Program-made: the position numbers and the translations under genes
Shown: piece by piece, positions 16,868-26,022 of the stretch
How the letters are laid out: every line of letters begins with the position of its first letter
How positions within the stretch are numbered: the first letter of the stretch is position 1
Notes under the pieces: model-generated
Database searches by the model: none
What the model was told of the DNA's origin: nothing
The model's input: only the letters and a program-made list of their open reading frames with translations
Assembly (NCBI RefSeq): GCF_034263275.1
Contig: NZ_CP139559.1
Span: 4,340,001-4,404,000 of the forward strand
Source: Mucilaginibacter sp. cycad4
GTDB lineage: Bacteria; Bacteroidota; Bacteroidia; Sphingobacteriales; Sphingobacteriaceae
DNA length: 64,000 nucleotides
Reading direction: 5' to 3'

Positions 16868-16994
16868 ATTGATCTTTAAATTTTGAGATTACAGGAAATA
16901 ACGACTATGCATAGATAAACACAGTCGTTCTCATGGCGAAGTCAATATTTACTCGGGAGGAGAAATCAACAGGAACCAGGTATGAACTGCAAGA

Positions 16995-17267
16995 TTAACC
17001 ATGACTGGCCTTTCCGTTTGTAAAGCCCTCCATAAAATGCCGGGGATCATATAGTACCTTACCGAGTTTCTCCAATTGACTTGAAAAAGCTTGAATTTCT
17101 TCGGCTTGCAATGCGTCCAATGTTTTAGCTTTTCCGGTTAAAGTAAACACGATCCATTCCCAGAATTTTTCTTTTTCCAGTTCAGGATAATGCTGATCAA
17201 AGAAAGCTTCAACGATATTTTTATAAAATATCAGTTCTTGTTGATCGATGATGTGTTGTGCCGCCAT
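16995..17267 (-). CDS. Hypothetical 90-aa cytoplasmic protein
   Basis: This 90-aa acidic protein has no signal or membrane segment. It contains many aromatic and charged residues (NIVEAFFDQHYPELEKEKFWEWI) and ends DPRHFMEGFTNGKASHG. Base composition and codon use look like a real gene, and it lies 127 bp upstream of the TlpA gene on the same strand, so it may be co-transcribed. I recognise no domain. Confidence 0.6.
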   Translation of the reverse strand: MAAQHIIDQQELIFYKNIVEAFFDQHYPELEKEKFWEWIVFTLTGKAKTLDALQAEEIQAFSSQLEKLGKVLYDPRHFMEGFTNGKASHG

Positions 17268-17312
17268 AAATGTAGTTCATTACAGTATGGAGTCGTGAGG
17301 TAGGCTAAAACA

Positions 17313-17470
17313 CCGCAGGCGTGAACACCCAACTTACCGCTTGTGAGGCCCTGAGAAGCCAAGGAACGAGTAAGCGGGCGCCACGCCTACGGCGTGGACG
17401 CTGTCCACTCATCGCCTTGTTCCATTGAAATTTCTCAGGTTTCACAAGCAAGACTCAAAGTGCGAACGCC
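17313..17470. repeat. About 150-bp imperfect palindrome
   Basis: Nested inverted repeats share one centre. The core is CCACGCC/GGCGTGG (17381-17387 and 17391-17397, 3-nt loop). The outer arms are GCTTGTGAGGCCCTGAGAA (17339-17357) and TTCTCAGGTTTCACAAGC (17432-17449). Weaker pairing extends to GGCGTGAACAC (near 17318) and GCGAACGCC (near 17462). The whole would fold as one long hairpin. The GC-rich centre stands out from the AT-rich surroundings. It fills the 385-bp gap between the 90-aa gene and the XRE gene and could be a dispersed palindromic element, a MITE remnant, or a structured RNA. No T-run flanks it. Confidence 0.6.
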
Positions 17471-17652
17471 AATGTCTTATTGAATATTCGCAAAAATAAC
17501 TTTTAGATTCTCTATAACGGTATTTTTAAAGAACAGGCAAGTTTAATAATATAATTATAGAGATTTTATCTACAAATATAGAATAAAAACACTCATATGC
17601 AAATTTTTTATCTACAAACTGCAAACTCTAATATTTTTAGAAAAAAAAGAGG

Positions 17653-17892
17653 TTGGAGAAGGAAACGTTAACAAAATTAGGGCTGTATTTAGCAAAGAAG
17701 TCTGTAAATAAGGCTGACGTGGCAAGGAAAACGAAATTAAGTACTTATAGACTTAGTCAACTCTCTATCAATCCAAAGTCTCATCTTAGAGTCGATGAAC
17801 TCTATTTAATTGCCCTGGCCATTGAAGCTGATCCAGGTGAATTGTTAGCCACTATTTGCAAGGATGTGAAATTGCCAGCTGGTAGCAAATAA
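17653..17892 (+). CDS. Small XRE-type helix-turn-helix protein
   Basis: This 79-aa protein consists almost entirely of a Cro/CI-type helix-turn-helix: LGLYLAKKSVNKADVARKTK, then LSTYRLSQLSIN, then the third and fourth helices VDELYLIALAIEADPGELL. The only possible start in this frame is TTG at 17653, preceded by AAAGAGG; a TAG closes the frame 15 bp upstream. It stands alone on the plus strand next to the long palindrome and has no toxin partner beside it. Likely a DNA-binding regulator; its target is unknown. Confidence 0.7.
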   Translation: MEKETLTKLGLYLAKKSVNKADVARKTKLSTYRLSQLSINPKSHLRVDELYLIALAIEADPGELLATICKDVKLPAGSK

Positions 17893-18017
17893 GGTTAGTA
17901 AATGGCTTATAGAAATTGGAGAATTTCTATAATAATTCTTAAGGTTGAATTTATATTTATTCGATCAATCTCAATTTGAGTAATATTGTAATTCACGTAT
18001 ATAAGTTGAGATTTGGT

Positions 18018-18638
18018 TTACTCATTTCTCGCTGCTCGATAAGCCCATTCTACCAACTGCCGAATGGCATCCATAATCTCTTTTTGCCCTTCTGTGCTCT
18101 TTACATCCATACCGCACATAATATTGCCATTATATATCGTATGTAGATTGGCATAATAAATCCCGCCTAAAAGTAGCGCGCTGATGGGTTTAAACTTCAC
18201 ATCCGTTCCTTTAAAATGTTCTTCTGCCAGCTCCAGAATAGGTTGGCCCTGTAGTTCCCGTGCATTATGTATACTTCTCATCATCGCACTATCGCCCGAT
18301 AGCTCCCATAAGATCAAGTGCTGCATTTCGGTGTCAGTTGCAAAGTATTGCCATTGTTTTTGAAGAATATCGATAATCAGACCTTTGCTGGTTTCATGGT
18401 TGCTTTTACTTACTTCTTCTTTTATCTTTTCGGCAAACTTCATCCAATAATCCCGCTGGATAATGTAATCCTCCAATAACCTGTCAATGTTTTTGGTGAA
18501 GTATTGGTAAATCAGGCTTCTGTCAACTCCCGCCTTTTTGGCAATATGTGCAATCTTTAATCCTTTTCGACCCTGCGTTTTAAAGATTTCGCCTACAGCA
18601 TTGATTATTTTTTGTTTGGTTTCGTCTTTATCTTTCAT
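18018..18638 (-). CDS. TetR-family transcriptional regulator
   Basis: This 206-aa protein has an N-terminal TetR helix-turn-helix at about residues 8-55 (KIINAVGEIFKTQGRKGLK, AHIAKKAGVDRSLIYQYF). A helical ligand domain with no recognisable family follows (LILWELSGDSAMMRSIHNA). It is downstream of the PUL on the same strand, 285 bp beyond the last GH2 gene, and is probably a separate transcription unit. Its ligand and targets are unknown. Confidence 0.85.
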   Translation of the reverse strand: MKDKDETKQKIINAVGEIFKTQGRKGLKIAHIAKKAGVDRSLIYQYFTKNIDRLLEDYIIQRDYWMKFAEKIKEEVSKSNHETSKGLIIDILQKQWQYFATDTEMQHLILWELSGDSAMMRSIHNARELQGQPILELAEEHFKGTDVKFKPISALLLGGIYYANLHTIYNGNIMCGMDVKSTEGQKEIMDAIRQLVEWAYRAARNE

Positions 18639-18923
18639 TTTCTTACTATTAATAATTTATAGTGTGCGATTCCTAATTTTTCGATTCCGAAAAAAGAAAT
18701 CATCGTTGCGATTTCAGCAAAATACAAGTTCTTATTAATTTCCAATTTTCTAACTACCAGTCCATTACATACTTTACATACTCTGTTTTTTAAAAAAAGA
18801 AGCATTTCACTTCTTGTAACACCAAACTGCCCACGAAGCCCCCGCTATCTTACCCTTTTGTGCATTACCCTTTCTTATCGTGCAACTTTAGATTCGACAT
18901 TAACATAGAAATCTTCACGAGCG

Positions 18924-21365
18924 CTAATGTTTAAGTGTTTTAATATTTAATACAGCCTCTGATAAATCGGGAGAACTCACAGTAAGTTTAATATCACTTG
19001 CATTGTGCATACTTCTGATAACAACCATCGCACGCCCGTGCCACGTTTTGTGGGTATCCCCTACATATGAGTCTGTATCTTTCATATCCGCGTTGACTAC
19101 TCCTGCAATCGTACCGGAGCCTTCAATTTTAAAAACAAGGTGGTTCACTGCATTCGGTTGCAATATGCCCGCCTTGTCTGTTATCTCAATAGTAACGTAG
19201 CACAAATCCTGTCCGTCAGCTGTTATTTCTTTTCGATCAGCAGCCAATTTGATTTTTGCAGCATCTCCGGCAGTTTGCAAAACGGTAGTTTCCATTTCCT
19301 TACCATTATCCACACCAACTGCTTTTAGCTGACCCGGTGAATAGGGCACAGCAAATTCAGCTTTATGTTCCTGTTCTACAGTCGTTGGTTTTTCACCGAT
19401 GAGTTTGTCATTGAGGTAAAGACGTACCTTGGGATATTTTGAATAAACTTCTACATTGATGTCCTTCCCAATATAATCAGGCCAGGTCCAGCTTTCCCAG
19501 GTGGGCCATACTGCCCACCATGTTGTTTTAATCTTTAGGGAATCCGACTCGGGTTCACGAACAGCCAGGTAAAGCTTCTCGTTATTATTGTATAACAGGT
19601 TACGGTAGTGCGAAATGGGTTTCCTCCAGCCTGTTAAGTCAATATCACCACAATAAGCGCCGTGCCACGGAAAAAGATCATGTTCCCAGTGCTCACCTGG
19701 TACATCGCCTGAATAATACCAACGGCCTATTCCTGATTCACCAAGATAATCCATAGCCGTCCAAACAAAATCTCCAATAACATAATTGTTGTTTGTTACC
19801 AGCTTCCAATTGGCAAAAGCATCCTTGGGATACGATTCTGTTTGAACGATCATCCGTGAAGGCACCCGCTGATGATCGGCAGGCGCGTTCCATAAATGAT
19901 AATTATAACCGGCTACGTCATGGGCTGCGATAAGCGAATCCATAATTGCCCAGTCTTTCCCATTTTCCACCACCGCGGATGTTACCGGACGGCCGGTATC
20001 TATTTTCTTTATCGCATTTGTAAGCATTTTGGCTGTTTGTACAGCCTCTGGTGTACCTCTTTCTACAATTTCATTGCCAATACTCCACATCATAATTGAG
20101 GGGTGGTTGCGATCCCGCAAAACCATCGCATCTAAATCGCGTTTCCACCATTGGTTAAAATATTGAGCATAATCGTGTTTGTTTTTCCCAACTTTCCAAC
20201 AATCAAACGATTCATCAACAACCAACAGGCCCAAGCTGTCGCAAGCATTTAAAAAAGCTTCAGAAGGGGGATTGTGAGAAGTTCTTACGGCGTTAAACCC
20301 CGCTGCTTTTAACAGCTCAACCTTGCGTTCCTCGGCCCGGTCAAAAGCAGCAGCGCCCAGGCAACCGTTGTCATGGTGTACACATCCGCCGTTCAGTTTT
20401 ATTGTTTTCCCGTTAAGCTGAAACCCATTTTCAGGCGTAAATTTGATGGAACGCATTCCAAAACTCATTTCAGTTTTGTCAACTACATTTTTATTTCGTA
20501 AGATAGATATTTGGGCATCATATAAACGCGGTGTTTCCGTCGTCCATTGCAAAGGATCCGCTACGATTATGGTTTGAGCAATTTCTTTCTCACTGTTGGC
20601 AGCCAGGTTAACCTTTATTTGATCATTTCCTGCATTTTTAGAATTTGCGTCTTTTAACCAGGTACTGAGAACAATAGTTTGAGGCAAACCACTTTCGTTT
20701 TTTACTAATGTTTTAATTTGAACGGTTGCTTTTTTTGGAGACACCTCGGGAGTTGTGATCGATACGCCCCATTCGGCTATGTGTACAACATCGGTAGCTA
20801 TCATCCAAACATGACGATAGATCCCGGAACCGCTGTACCACCTGCTGTTTATTTGTTGCGAATTATCTACCCGTACCGCTATCACATTTTCGTTATTTAA
20901 ATCCAGATAAGGTGAAAGGTCATAACTAAACGATGAGTAACCATAAGGGTAAATCCCCAGTGATTTTCCATTAATGAAAACTTCAGAATTCATATAAACC
21001 CCTTCAAAATAAACGGAAACTTTTTTTCCCTTCCATTCAACGGGAGCCTTAAAAGTTTTCCGGTACCAGCCAATCCCGGCAGGGAAATATCCGCCGGCTC
21101 CCCCTGTTGGGTTTTTCGGACTTATTTTCCCTTCAATACTCCAGTCGTGTGGTAAATCAAGGCCCCGCCAGGCCGCATCATTAAAATGTGTTTCTTTTGC
21201 AGAGGCTGTATCTCCCAAAAAAAACTTCCACTTATAGTCGAATAGTTGTTTTCGTTCCGTTTTTCTGGGATTTTGAGCCCGACATACACTATTGCCTGCT
21301 AAAAGCAGCAAAGCTGTTAGTACGGTAATAACATGCCCGCTGCTGTAAATATTATTTATTTTCAT
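18924..21365 (-). CDS. GH2 beta-galactosidase-type glycoside hydrolase
   Basis: This 813-aa protein has a signal peptide (residues about 1-30, ending CRAQ), a GH2 sugar-binding jelly roll (about 40-205, FDYKWKFFLGD ... RWYSGSGIYRHVW) and an Ig-like domain (210-310). The TIM barrel carries the acid/base Glu432 in WSIGNEIVERG and the nucleophile Glu510 in VQTESYP. C-terminal Ig-like domains follow (DUF4982-like region near 600-700). It would remove terminal beta-galactose, or another beta-sugar, in the periplasm. It is the last gene of the PUL operon, 35 bp behind a second GH2. All catalytic residues are present. Confidence 0.92.
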   Translation of the reverse strand: MKINNIYSSGHVITVLTALLLLAGNSVCRAQNPRKTERKQLFDYKWKFFLGDTASAKETHFNDAAWRGLDLPHDWSIEGKISPKNPTGGAGGYFPAGIGWYRKTFKAPVEWKGKKVSVYFEGVYMNSEVFINGKSLGIYPYGYSSFSYDLSPYLDLNNENVIAVRVDNSQQINSRWYSGSGIYRHVWMIATDVVHIAEWGVSITTPEVSPKKATVQIKTLVKNESGLPQTIVLSTWLKDANSKNAGNDQIKVNLAANSEKEIAQTIIVADPLQWTTETPRLYDAQISILRNKNVVDKTEMSFGMRSIKFTPENGFQLNGKTIKLNGGCVHHDNGCLGAAAFDRAEERKVELLKAAGFNAVRTSHNPPSEAFLNACDSLGLLVVDESFDCWKVGKNKHDYAQYFNQWWKRDLDAMVLRDRNHPSIMMWSIGNEIVERGTPEAVQTAKMLTNAIKKIDTGRPVTSAVVENGKDWAIMDSLIAAHDVAGYNYHLWNAPADHQRVPSRMIVQTESYPKDAFANWKLVTNNNYVIGDFVWTAMDYLGESGIGRWYYSGDVPGEHWEHDLFPWHGAYCGDIDLTGWRKPISHYRNLLYNNNEKLYLAVREPESDSLKIKTTWWAVWPTWESWTWPDYIGKDINVEVYSKYPKVRLYLNDKLIGEKPTTVEQEHKAEFAVPYSPGQLKAVGVDNGKEMETTVLQTAGDAAKIKLAADRKEITADGQDLCYVTIEITDKAGILQPNAVNHLVFKIEGSGTIAGVVNADMKDTDSYVGDTHKTWHGRAMVVIRSMHNASDIKLTVSSPDLSEAVLNIKTLKH

Positions 21366-21400
21366 AATGATCTTTAATTTGGAAGCAAGAGGGTTTGATC

Positions 21401-23884
21401 TTATTGAACTTTGATAACAACCTCATCTTCTTTAGTGGCATCAGAAACAGCTTTTAACCGGATTTCCCCAACCCGTTTATCTGATTGGACCAGCACCAAA
21501 CAATACCCGTTAAAAGCCATGCGCTGGCTGGCTTTATCCGGTTCATGGCTACTGGGGTCACCATTACCTGTACCAATTATTCTTCCTGGGCCCTCGATTG
21601 AAAACTTCACCAGGTTGGCGGCTGTAGGAACAACCCTTCCTTTAGCATCTTTGATAGCTACCTGAATAACAGCCACATCGGTGCCGTCGGCTTTAAGTAT
21701 GCTGCAATCGCTCTTCAAGGCCAGTTGCGCGGGCTCTGTTGTTGTCTCAACAATATCTTGAGCTACTAACTTTCCCTTCTTATATCCCCTGGCTTCGAGT
21801 TTGCCCGGCTTGTATAAAAGCTTCCATATGAGTTTGGTATAAGGAACAGCTGTTTGCCTGCCTATTTTTTTCCCGTTGAGGAACAGTTCTACCTCGTCGC
21901 AGTTGGTGTAACAATGTACCTGTATGCTGTCTCCTTCTTTGCCCGGCCAATTCCAATGTGGGAAAATATGAACTACCGGCTCCTTTGTCCAGGCCGCTTT
22001 ATAAGCGTAATACCCATCTTTGGGAAAGCCGCATATATCCATAAATCCAAAATGAGATGTAACGCATGGCCATCGGTATGGAGTAGGTTCACCACGGTAG
22101 TCAAATCCTGTCCATACAAACAAGCCCCCGAGATAGGGATATTTAACAATGTCCGCCCAGTCTTCGCCGGGCAATGGCCCCCAACCTGGCTGCCATAATC
22201 CCAGATTTGAAACATAACCTTTTCCCCAATCGTTCTGATACTCTCCGCGGGTTGAAATGAAACTTGTAGATTCTGTACAAAACTCAACCCGGTTTGGGTA
22301 TTTTTCATGGTCTTTCACGTAAGCCATTCCCTTATCTCCGTAGTTATATCCCACAACATCCAAAACATCGCTATACCCGCCTTCGTTCCGCCCGTGATTC
22401 ATGGCGGCTGTCACCGGACGGGTAGGATCGATTTTATGGGTAATATCAACCAGTGTTTTAAGTATTCTCGCCCCGGTTACCGTCCCTTGTATCCATTCCT
22501 CATTTTCCATACTCCACATAAATATCGACGGATGGTTGCGATCCCGGTATAACATGGCCGTCAAATCCTTTACCCCCTCTTCAGAACTCGACAACATACG
22601 GTTTTCGTCCAGCACAAGCATTCCCAGGCTATCACACATATCCAGCAGCTCCGGAGTGGGAGGATGATGGGAACACCTATAAGCGTTACTGCCCATTTCT
22701 TTAAGCAGCTTTAATTTGTATTTGTTTATTTTATCGGGAAGGGCTACGCCAATACCAGCAAAATCCTGATGGTTACAGGTACCCTTCACAGGATAAAGTT
22801 TGCCATTCAGAAATACCCCATTACGGTTTATTTCAACTGTCCTAACCCCAAAAGTGGTTTGGTAATTGTCAATGATAATACCGTTTTCAGAAACTTCAGT
22901 TAGTACCTTGTAAAGATTGGGCGTTTCGGGTGTCCAAAGCAAGGGCTTTTGAATAGCTCCATTTTGCGAAACCTCGGCTGTACTCAATGGCTCAACTACC
23001 TGAGACGAAGTTTTTGTGTCAAGTACAACTCCTTTATTATCGACAATTTTAGAGACGAGCGTAATGTTTTTAACTACGCCGTATTCATTTTTAATAGTGG
23101 TTTTTACGTTTACCGCTGCTTTATCCGCCGAAACTGAAGGTGTAGTAATATAAGTACCAAATCGGTCGACATGCAGCCTGTCGGTTTTATTGAGCCAAAC
23201 ATGCCGGTAAATTCCACTGCCTTCATACCACCAGCCTTCATATTCCGTAGCGTCAACCTTTACCAGGATTACATTTTTGCCTTCGTTACCGTAACGCAAA
23301 ACATCAGTTAAATCATAGTTTGATGGGGTGTAACCGCTTTGGTGATTGCCTAAAAGCTGACCATTGACCCAAACGGTACTGTTCCTGAAAACACCATCAA
23401 ATTCGATAGTTATTTTTTTTCCTTTATCGGTTTCGGGTATTTCAAACTCTTTCCTATAAAAACCAATGCCACCGGGCAAATATCCGCTGACAGCTGGCGA
23501 ACTCCCGATTGAATTATCGTTAACAAAAGTTCCCTCTACACACCAATCATGCGGAAGATTTACTTCCCGCCAATCTGCAGGTTTAAACGTAGCTGCTTTA
23601 TCAACATCGGTATAAGCAATTACAGCTTCTTTATTTGTTTCAACTTTAACATTAACATCTGTTAAACCTCCATAACCAGCGGCTTTTACAGCCCGTTTTA
23701 TGGCTATATCGCCTTTGTGAAACAGCCAGTTAAAGTCAAAATTTTCTCTTTGCCTTTTAGAGCCGGGCGTTGATCTGCCCTGGCCGGTTGCATTTACGGC
23801 TAATAAAACCGCAAACAAGAGAGCTATTCCCCGCAGTAGCATATTAAATAATTGATTATTAATTTGATTATGTGTATTCATCAT
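21401..23884 (-). CDS. GH2 beta-galactosidase-type glycoside hydrolase (second copy)
   Basis: This 827-aa protein has a signal peptide ending VNATGQ near residue 35. The GH2 sugar-binding domain (about 50-245) contains YEGSGIYRHVWLNK, and an Ig-like domain follows. The catalytic barrel has acid/base Glu462 in SMENEEWIQG and nucleophile Glu538 in EFCTESTSF. The C-terminal domain resembles the bacterial Ig-like end of its neighbour. It is divergent from the first GH2, with inserts such as AAGYGGLTDVNVKVETNK near residue 65, so it is not a recent duplicate and probably has a different substrate. It lies 35 and 40 bp from its neighbours in the operon. Confidence 0.92.
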   Translation of the reverse strand: MMNTHNQINNQLFNMLLRGIALLFAVLLAVNATGQGRSTPGSKRQRENFDFNWLFHKGDIAIKRAVKAAGYGGLTDVNVKVETNKEAVIAYTDVDKAATFKPADWREVNLPHDWCVEGTFVNDNSIGSSPAVSGYLPGGIGFYRKEFEIPETDKGKKITIEFDGVFRNSTVWVNGQLLGNHQSGYTPSNYDLTDVLRYGNEGKNVILVKVDATEYEGWWYEGSGIYRHVWLNKTDRLHVDRFGTYITTPSVSADKAAVNVKTTIKNEYGVVKNITLVSKIVDNKGVVLDTKTSSQVVEPLSTAEVSQNGAIQKPLLWTPETPNLYKVLTEVSENGIIIDNYQTTFGVRTVEINRNGVFLNGKLYPVKGTCNHQDFAGIGVALPDKINKYKLKLLKEMGSNAYRCSHHPPTPELLDMCDSLGMLVLDENRMLSSSEEGVKDLTAMLYRDRNHPSIFMWSMENEEWIQGTVTGARILKTLVDITHKIDPTRPVTAAMNHGRNEGGYSDVLDVVGYNYGDKGMAYVKDHEKYPNRVEFCTESTSFISTRGEYQNDWGKGYVSNLGLWQPGWGPLPGEDWADIVKYPYLGGLFVWTGFDYRGEPTPYRWPCVTSHFGFMDICGFPKDGYYAYKAAWTKEPVVHIFPHWNWPGKEGDSIQVHCYTNCDEVELFLNGKKIGRQTAVPYTKLIWKLLYKPGKLEARGYKKGKLVAQDIVETTTEPAQLALKSDCSILKADGTDVAVIQVAIKDAKGRVVPTAANLVKFSIEGPGRIIGTGNGDPSSHEPDKASQRMAFNGYCLVLVQSDKRVGEIRLKAVSDATKEDEVVIKVQ

Positions 23885-23924
23885 TTAAATGGATAACCGG
23901 CTCCTCAAATGCCGGATAATAATA

Positions 23925-26021
23925 TTAGGGCTGGCTTGTAATCACATCAACTTCGGCGTATCCTGTATTATCGTTGCCTTCTGTATTTTTCAAAGCCCTC
24001 AATTTAATGTAGCGTGCCTTTACAGCCGCAAAGTTTTTAATTTGCATCAAGGGATTGTTTTTTATATTGGAAAACTCTCCTTCATCAACCAGTTTCCATT
24101 CTTTATTGTCGATTGATACATGAAATTGATAGTTGGTAATAATGCCGGGGCCCCATAAACCGGGGTCGGGCAAATACCTGAAACCAGACAAGCTTTCTTC
24201 TTTTCCCAGGTCGATCACCAAATCAACCGGCATTTTTACATCCTTGCCCTGGTGCCATACTGTAGCAGGATCTCCATCTAAAACTGCGTTAGCCTTTTCA
24301 TCGCTGATTCCTAAAATTCTCCAATCCTTGCGGGACAAGTCAAATTTCTCCTCAACTTCGGGGCTGCTTTTGCCTGTGGTTGGGTCGCCGGCAATCGCCT
24401 TCACATCTAATTTCCCATCTGTTTGAAACGGTCCGTCATATTTTTTTGAAGCCGTGGTGGGCGCACTCCCATCCAATGTGTAGTAAACTACCGATTCTTT
24501 ATCTGCCGGGGTTATAATTATTTTGCCGGATTGATCCCTAATGATAGAAGGCGCGGTCAGAATTTGCGGTGTATCATAAATACCAATATTGGAAATAACA
24601 ATACAACTTTTTGAATCCTTGATATTTAATCGCACCCTGGTAGCTTTCACGCTCGGAAAAGTAAGAATGCGCTTGTACCCAATGGTTGTTGCATTAGCTA
24701 CTTCTTTCCAGTTATTATCAACAAGGGCTTCAACCGTGAATGCTTTCACCCGTTGGCCCAACGGGATATACTCCTGTACCAAAAAACGGTTGAAGGTAAC
24801 GGGCTTACCTAAATCGATGGTCAGCGAAGCGGCTTTTAAATTGTCGTCTGTCGCCCAATAAGTATTTTTGTCGCCATCAACAGCTTTGTCGGCGCCAAAT
24901 TCTTTACTACTGCCGCGAACGTTGGAAGCTGTTATTTTTTTCATTTTAGCCAGATCGACAGCAAATGCATCCCTAACTGCTTTGCCAAATTCCAGGGCTG
25001 TTTTTTCGTCTCGTTGGTTAATTAAACCATTGGGCATAATAGGGAAGTTAAGCAGGAAAGTAGCATTACGGCCAACAGAGTGATAGTAAGTATCCATTAG
25101 CTGAGGTAATGTTTTCACCTTAGTATCTTCACCAGGATGATAAAACCACTCTGGCCTGATAGATGTATTTACTTCAGACGGAACCCAGGCATTACCATTT
25201 TCTAAACCATAATGTAACATATTCCAGGTCACTTCGCCGGTAGCATTGAGTAAACTCCAATTAGTCTCGCCTACATAACCCGCTTCGGTTCCTACCCATC
25301 GAAGATCGCCCCTGTCGCCGCCATCATTCCAGATTACACATTGCGGTTGCAGCTTATGGATAAGCGCATAAGTATTTTTCCAGTCATAGTAAGTAGTCCG
25401 GTCAATGGTCCGGGTTTCATTAGCGCCGCCGTAATAGCCCGATCCTCCGTTAGCACCATCAAACCATACCTCAAAAATGGGCCCATAATTAGTGAGCAGT
25501 TCAGTGAGCTGATTCCTGAAATAGGTAATGTATTCGGGTTTACCATAATCCGGATTATTTCTGTCCCAGGGCGATAAATAAATGCCCAATTTTAAACCAT
25601 ATTCTTTACAGGCAGCGGCCATTTCCCTCACCACATCACCTTTACCATTTTTCCATGGCGAATTTTTTACTGAATACGCAGTGTATTTTGATGGCCAAAG
25701 GCAAAAGCCGCAATGATGTTTAGCGGTAATAATGATGCCTTTCATACCCGCCTCTTTACAAGTCCGCGCCCACTGACGGCAATCCAGGTCCTTTGGATTG
25801 AACAAATTCACATCTTCATTACCAAATCCCCAGGATTGATCTGTATAAGTATTTAATGAAAAATGCACAAATGCATACGATTCCATTTGTTGTACACGCA
25901 GTTGGTTACTGGTTGGTACCGGACCAAATGGCTTAGGCGCGCTGGTTTGAGCGCTGCAAAATATTATAGGGCATAAAGAAAAAACAACACCCCAAAAAAA
26001 AGTTCTGTTTATAAAAGTCAT
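23925..26021 (-). CDS. GH29 alpha-L-fucosidase with two F5/8-type domains
   Basis: This 698-aa protein has a signal peptide (to about residue 25). The GH29 barrel (about 30-350) carries the nucleophile Asp188 in EVWFDGANGG and family motifs FGNEDVNLFNPKDLDCRQW, ITAKHHCGFCLWPSKY and YLSPWDRN. An F5/8-type (CBM32-like) domain covers about 355-485, then a chitobiase C-terminal beta-sandwich (VVYYTLDGSAPTTASKKYDG), then a second F5/8-type domain (about 565-698). It would release terminal fucose from the glycan. It starts 1 bp after the GH141-like gene ends, so the two are probably co-translated. Confidence 0.93.
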   Translation of the reverse strand: MTFINRTFFWGVVFSLCPIIFCSAQTSAPKPFGPVPTSNQLRVQQMESYAFVHFSLNTYTDQSWGFGNEDVNLFNPKDLDCRQWARTCKEAGMKGIIITAKHHCGFCLWPSKYTAYSVKNSPWKNGKGDVVREMAAACKEYGLKLGIYLSPWDRNNPDYGKPEYITYFRNQLTELLTNYGPIFEVWFDGANGGSGYYGGANETRTIDRTTYYDWKNTYALIHKLQPQCVIWNDGGDRGDLRWVGTEAGYVGETNWSLLNATGEVTWNMLHYGLENGNAWVPSEVNTSIRPEWFYHPGEDTKVKTLPQLMDTYYHSVGRNATFLLNFPIMPNGLINQRDEKTALEFGKAVRDAFAVDLAKMKKITASNVRGSSKEFGADKAVDGDKNTYWATDDNLKAASLTIDLGKPVTFNRFLVQEYIPLGQRVKAFTVEALVDNNWKEVANATTIGYKRILTFPSVKATRVRLNIKDSKSCIVISNIGIYDTPQILTAPSIIRDQSGKIIITPADKESVVYYTLDGSAPTTASKKYDGPFQTDGKLDVKAIAGDPTTGKSSPEVEEKFDLSRKDWRILGISDEKANAVLDGDPATVWHQGKDVKMPVDLVIDLGKEESLSGFRYLPDPGLWGPGIITNYQFHVSIDNKEWKLVDEGEFSNIKNNPLMQIKNFAAVKARYIKLRALKNTEGNDNTGYAEVDVITSQP

Positions 26022-26022
26022 A

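Noticed and set aside
17281..17652. CRISPR-like or tRNA-like structure in the palindromic gap
   Set aside because: There is only one symmetric unit, no regular spacers and no tRNA cloverleaf arms or anticodon loop.
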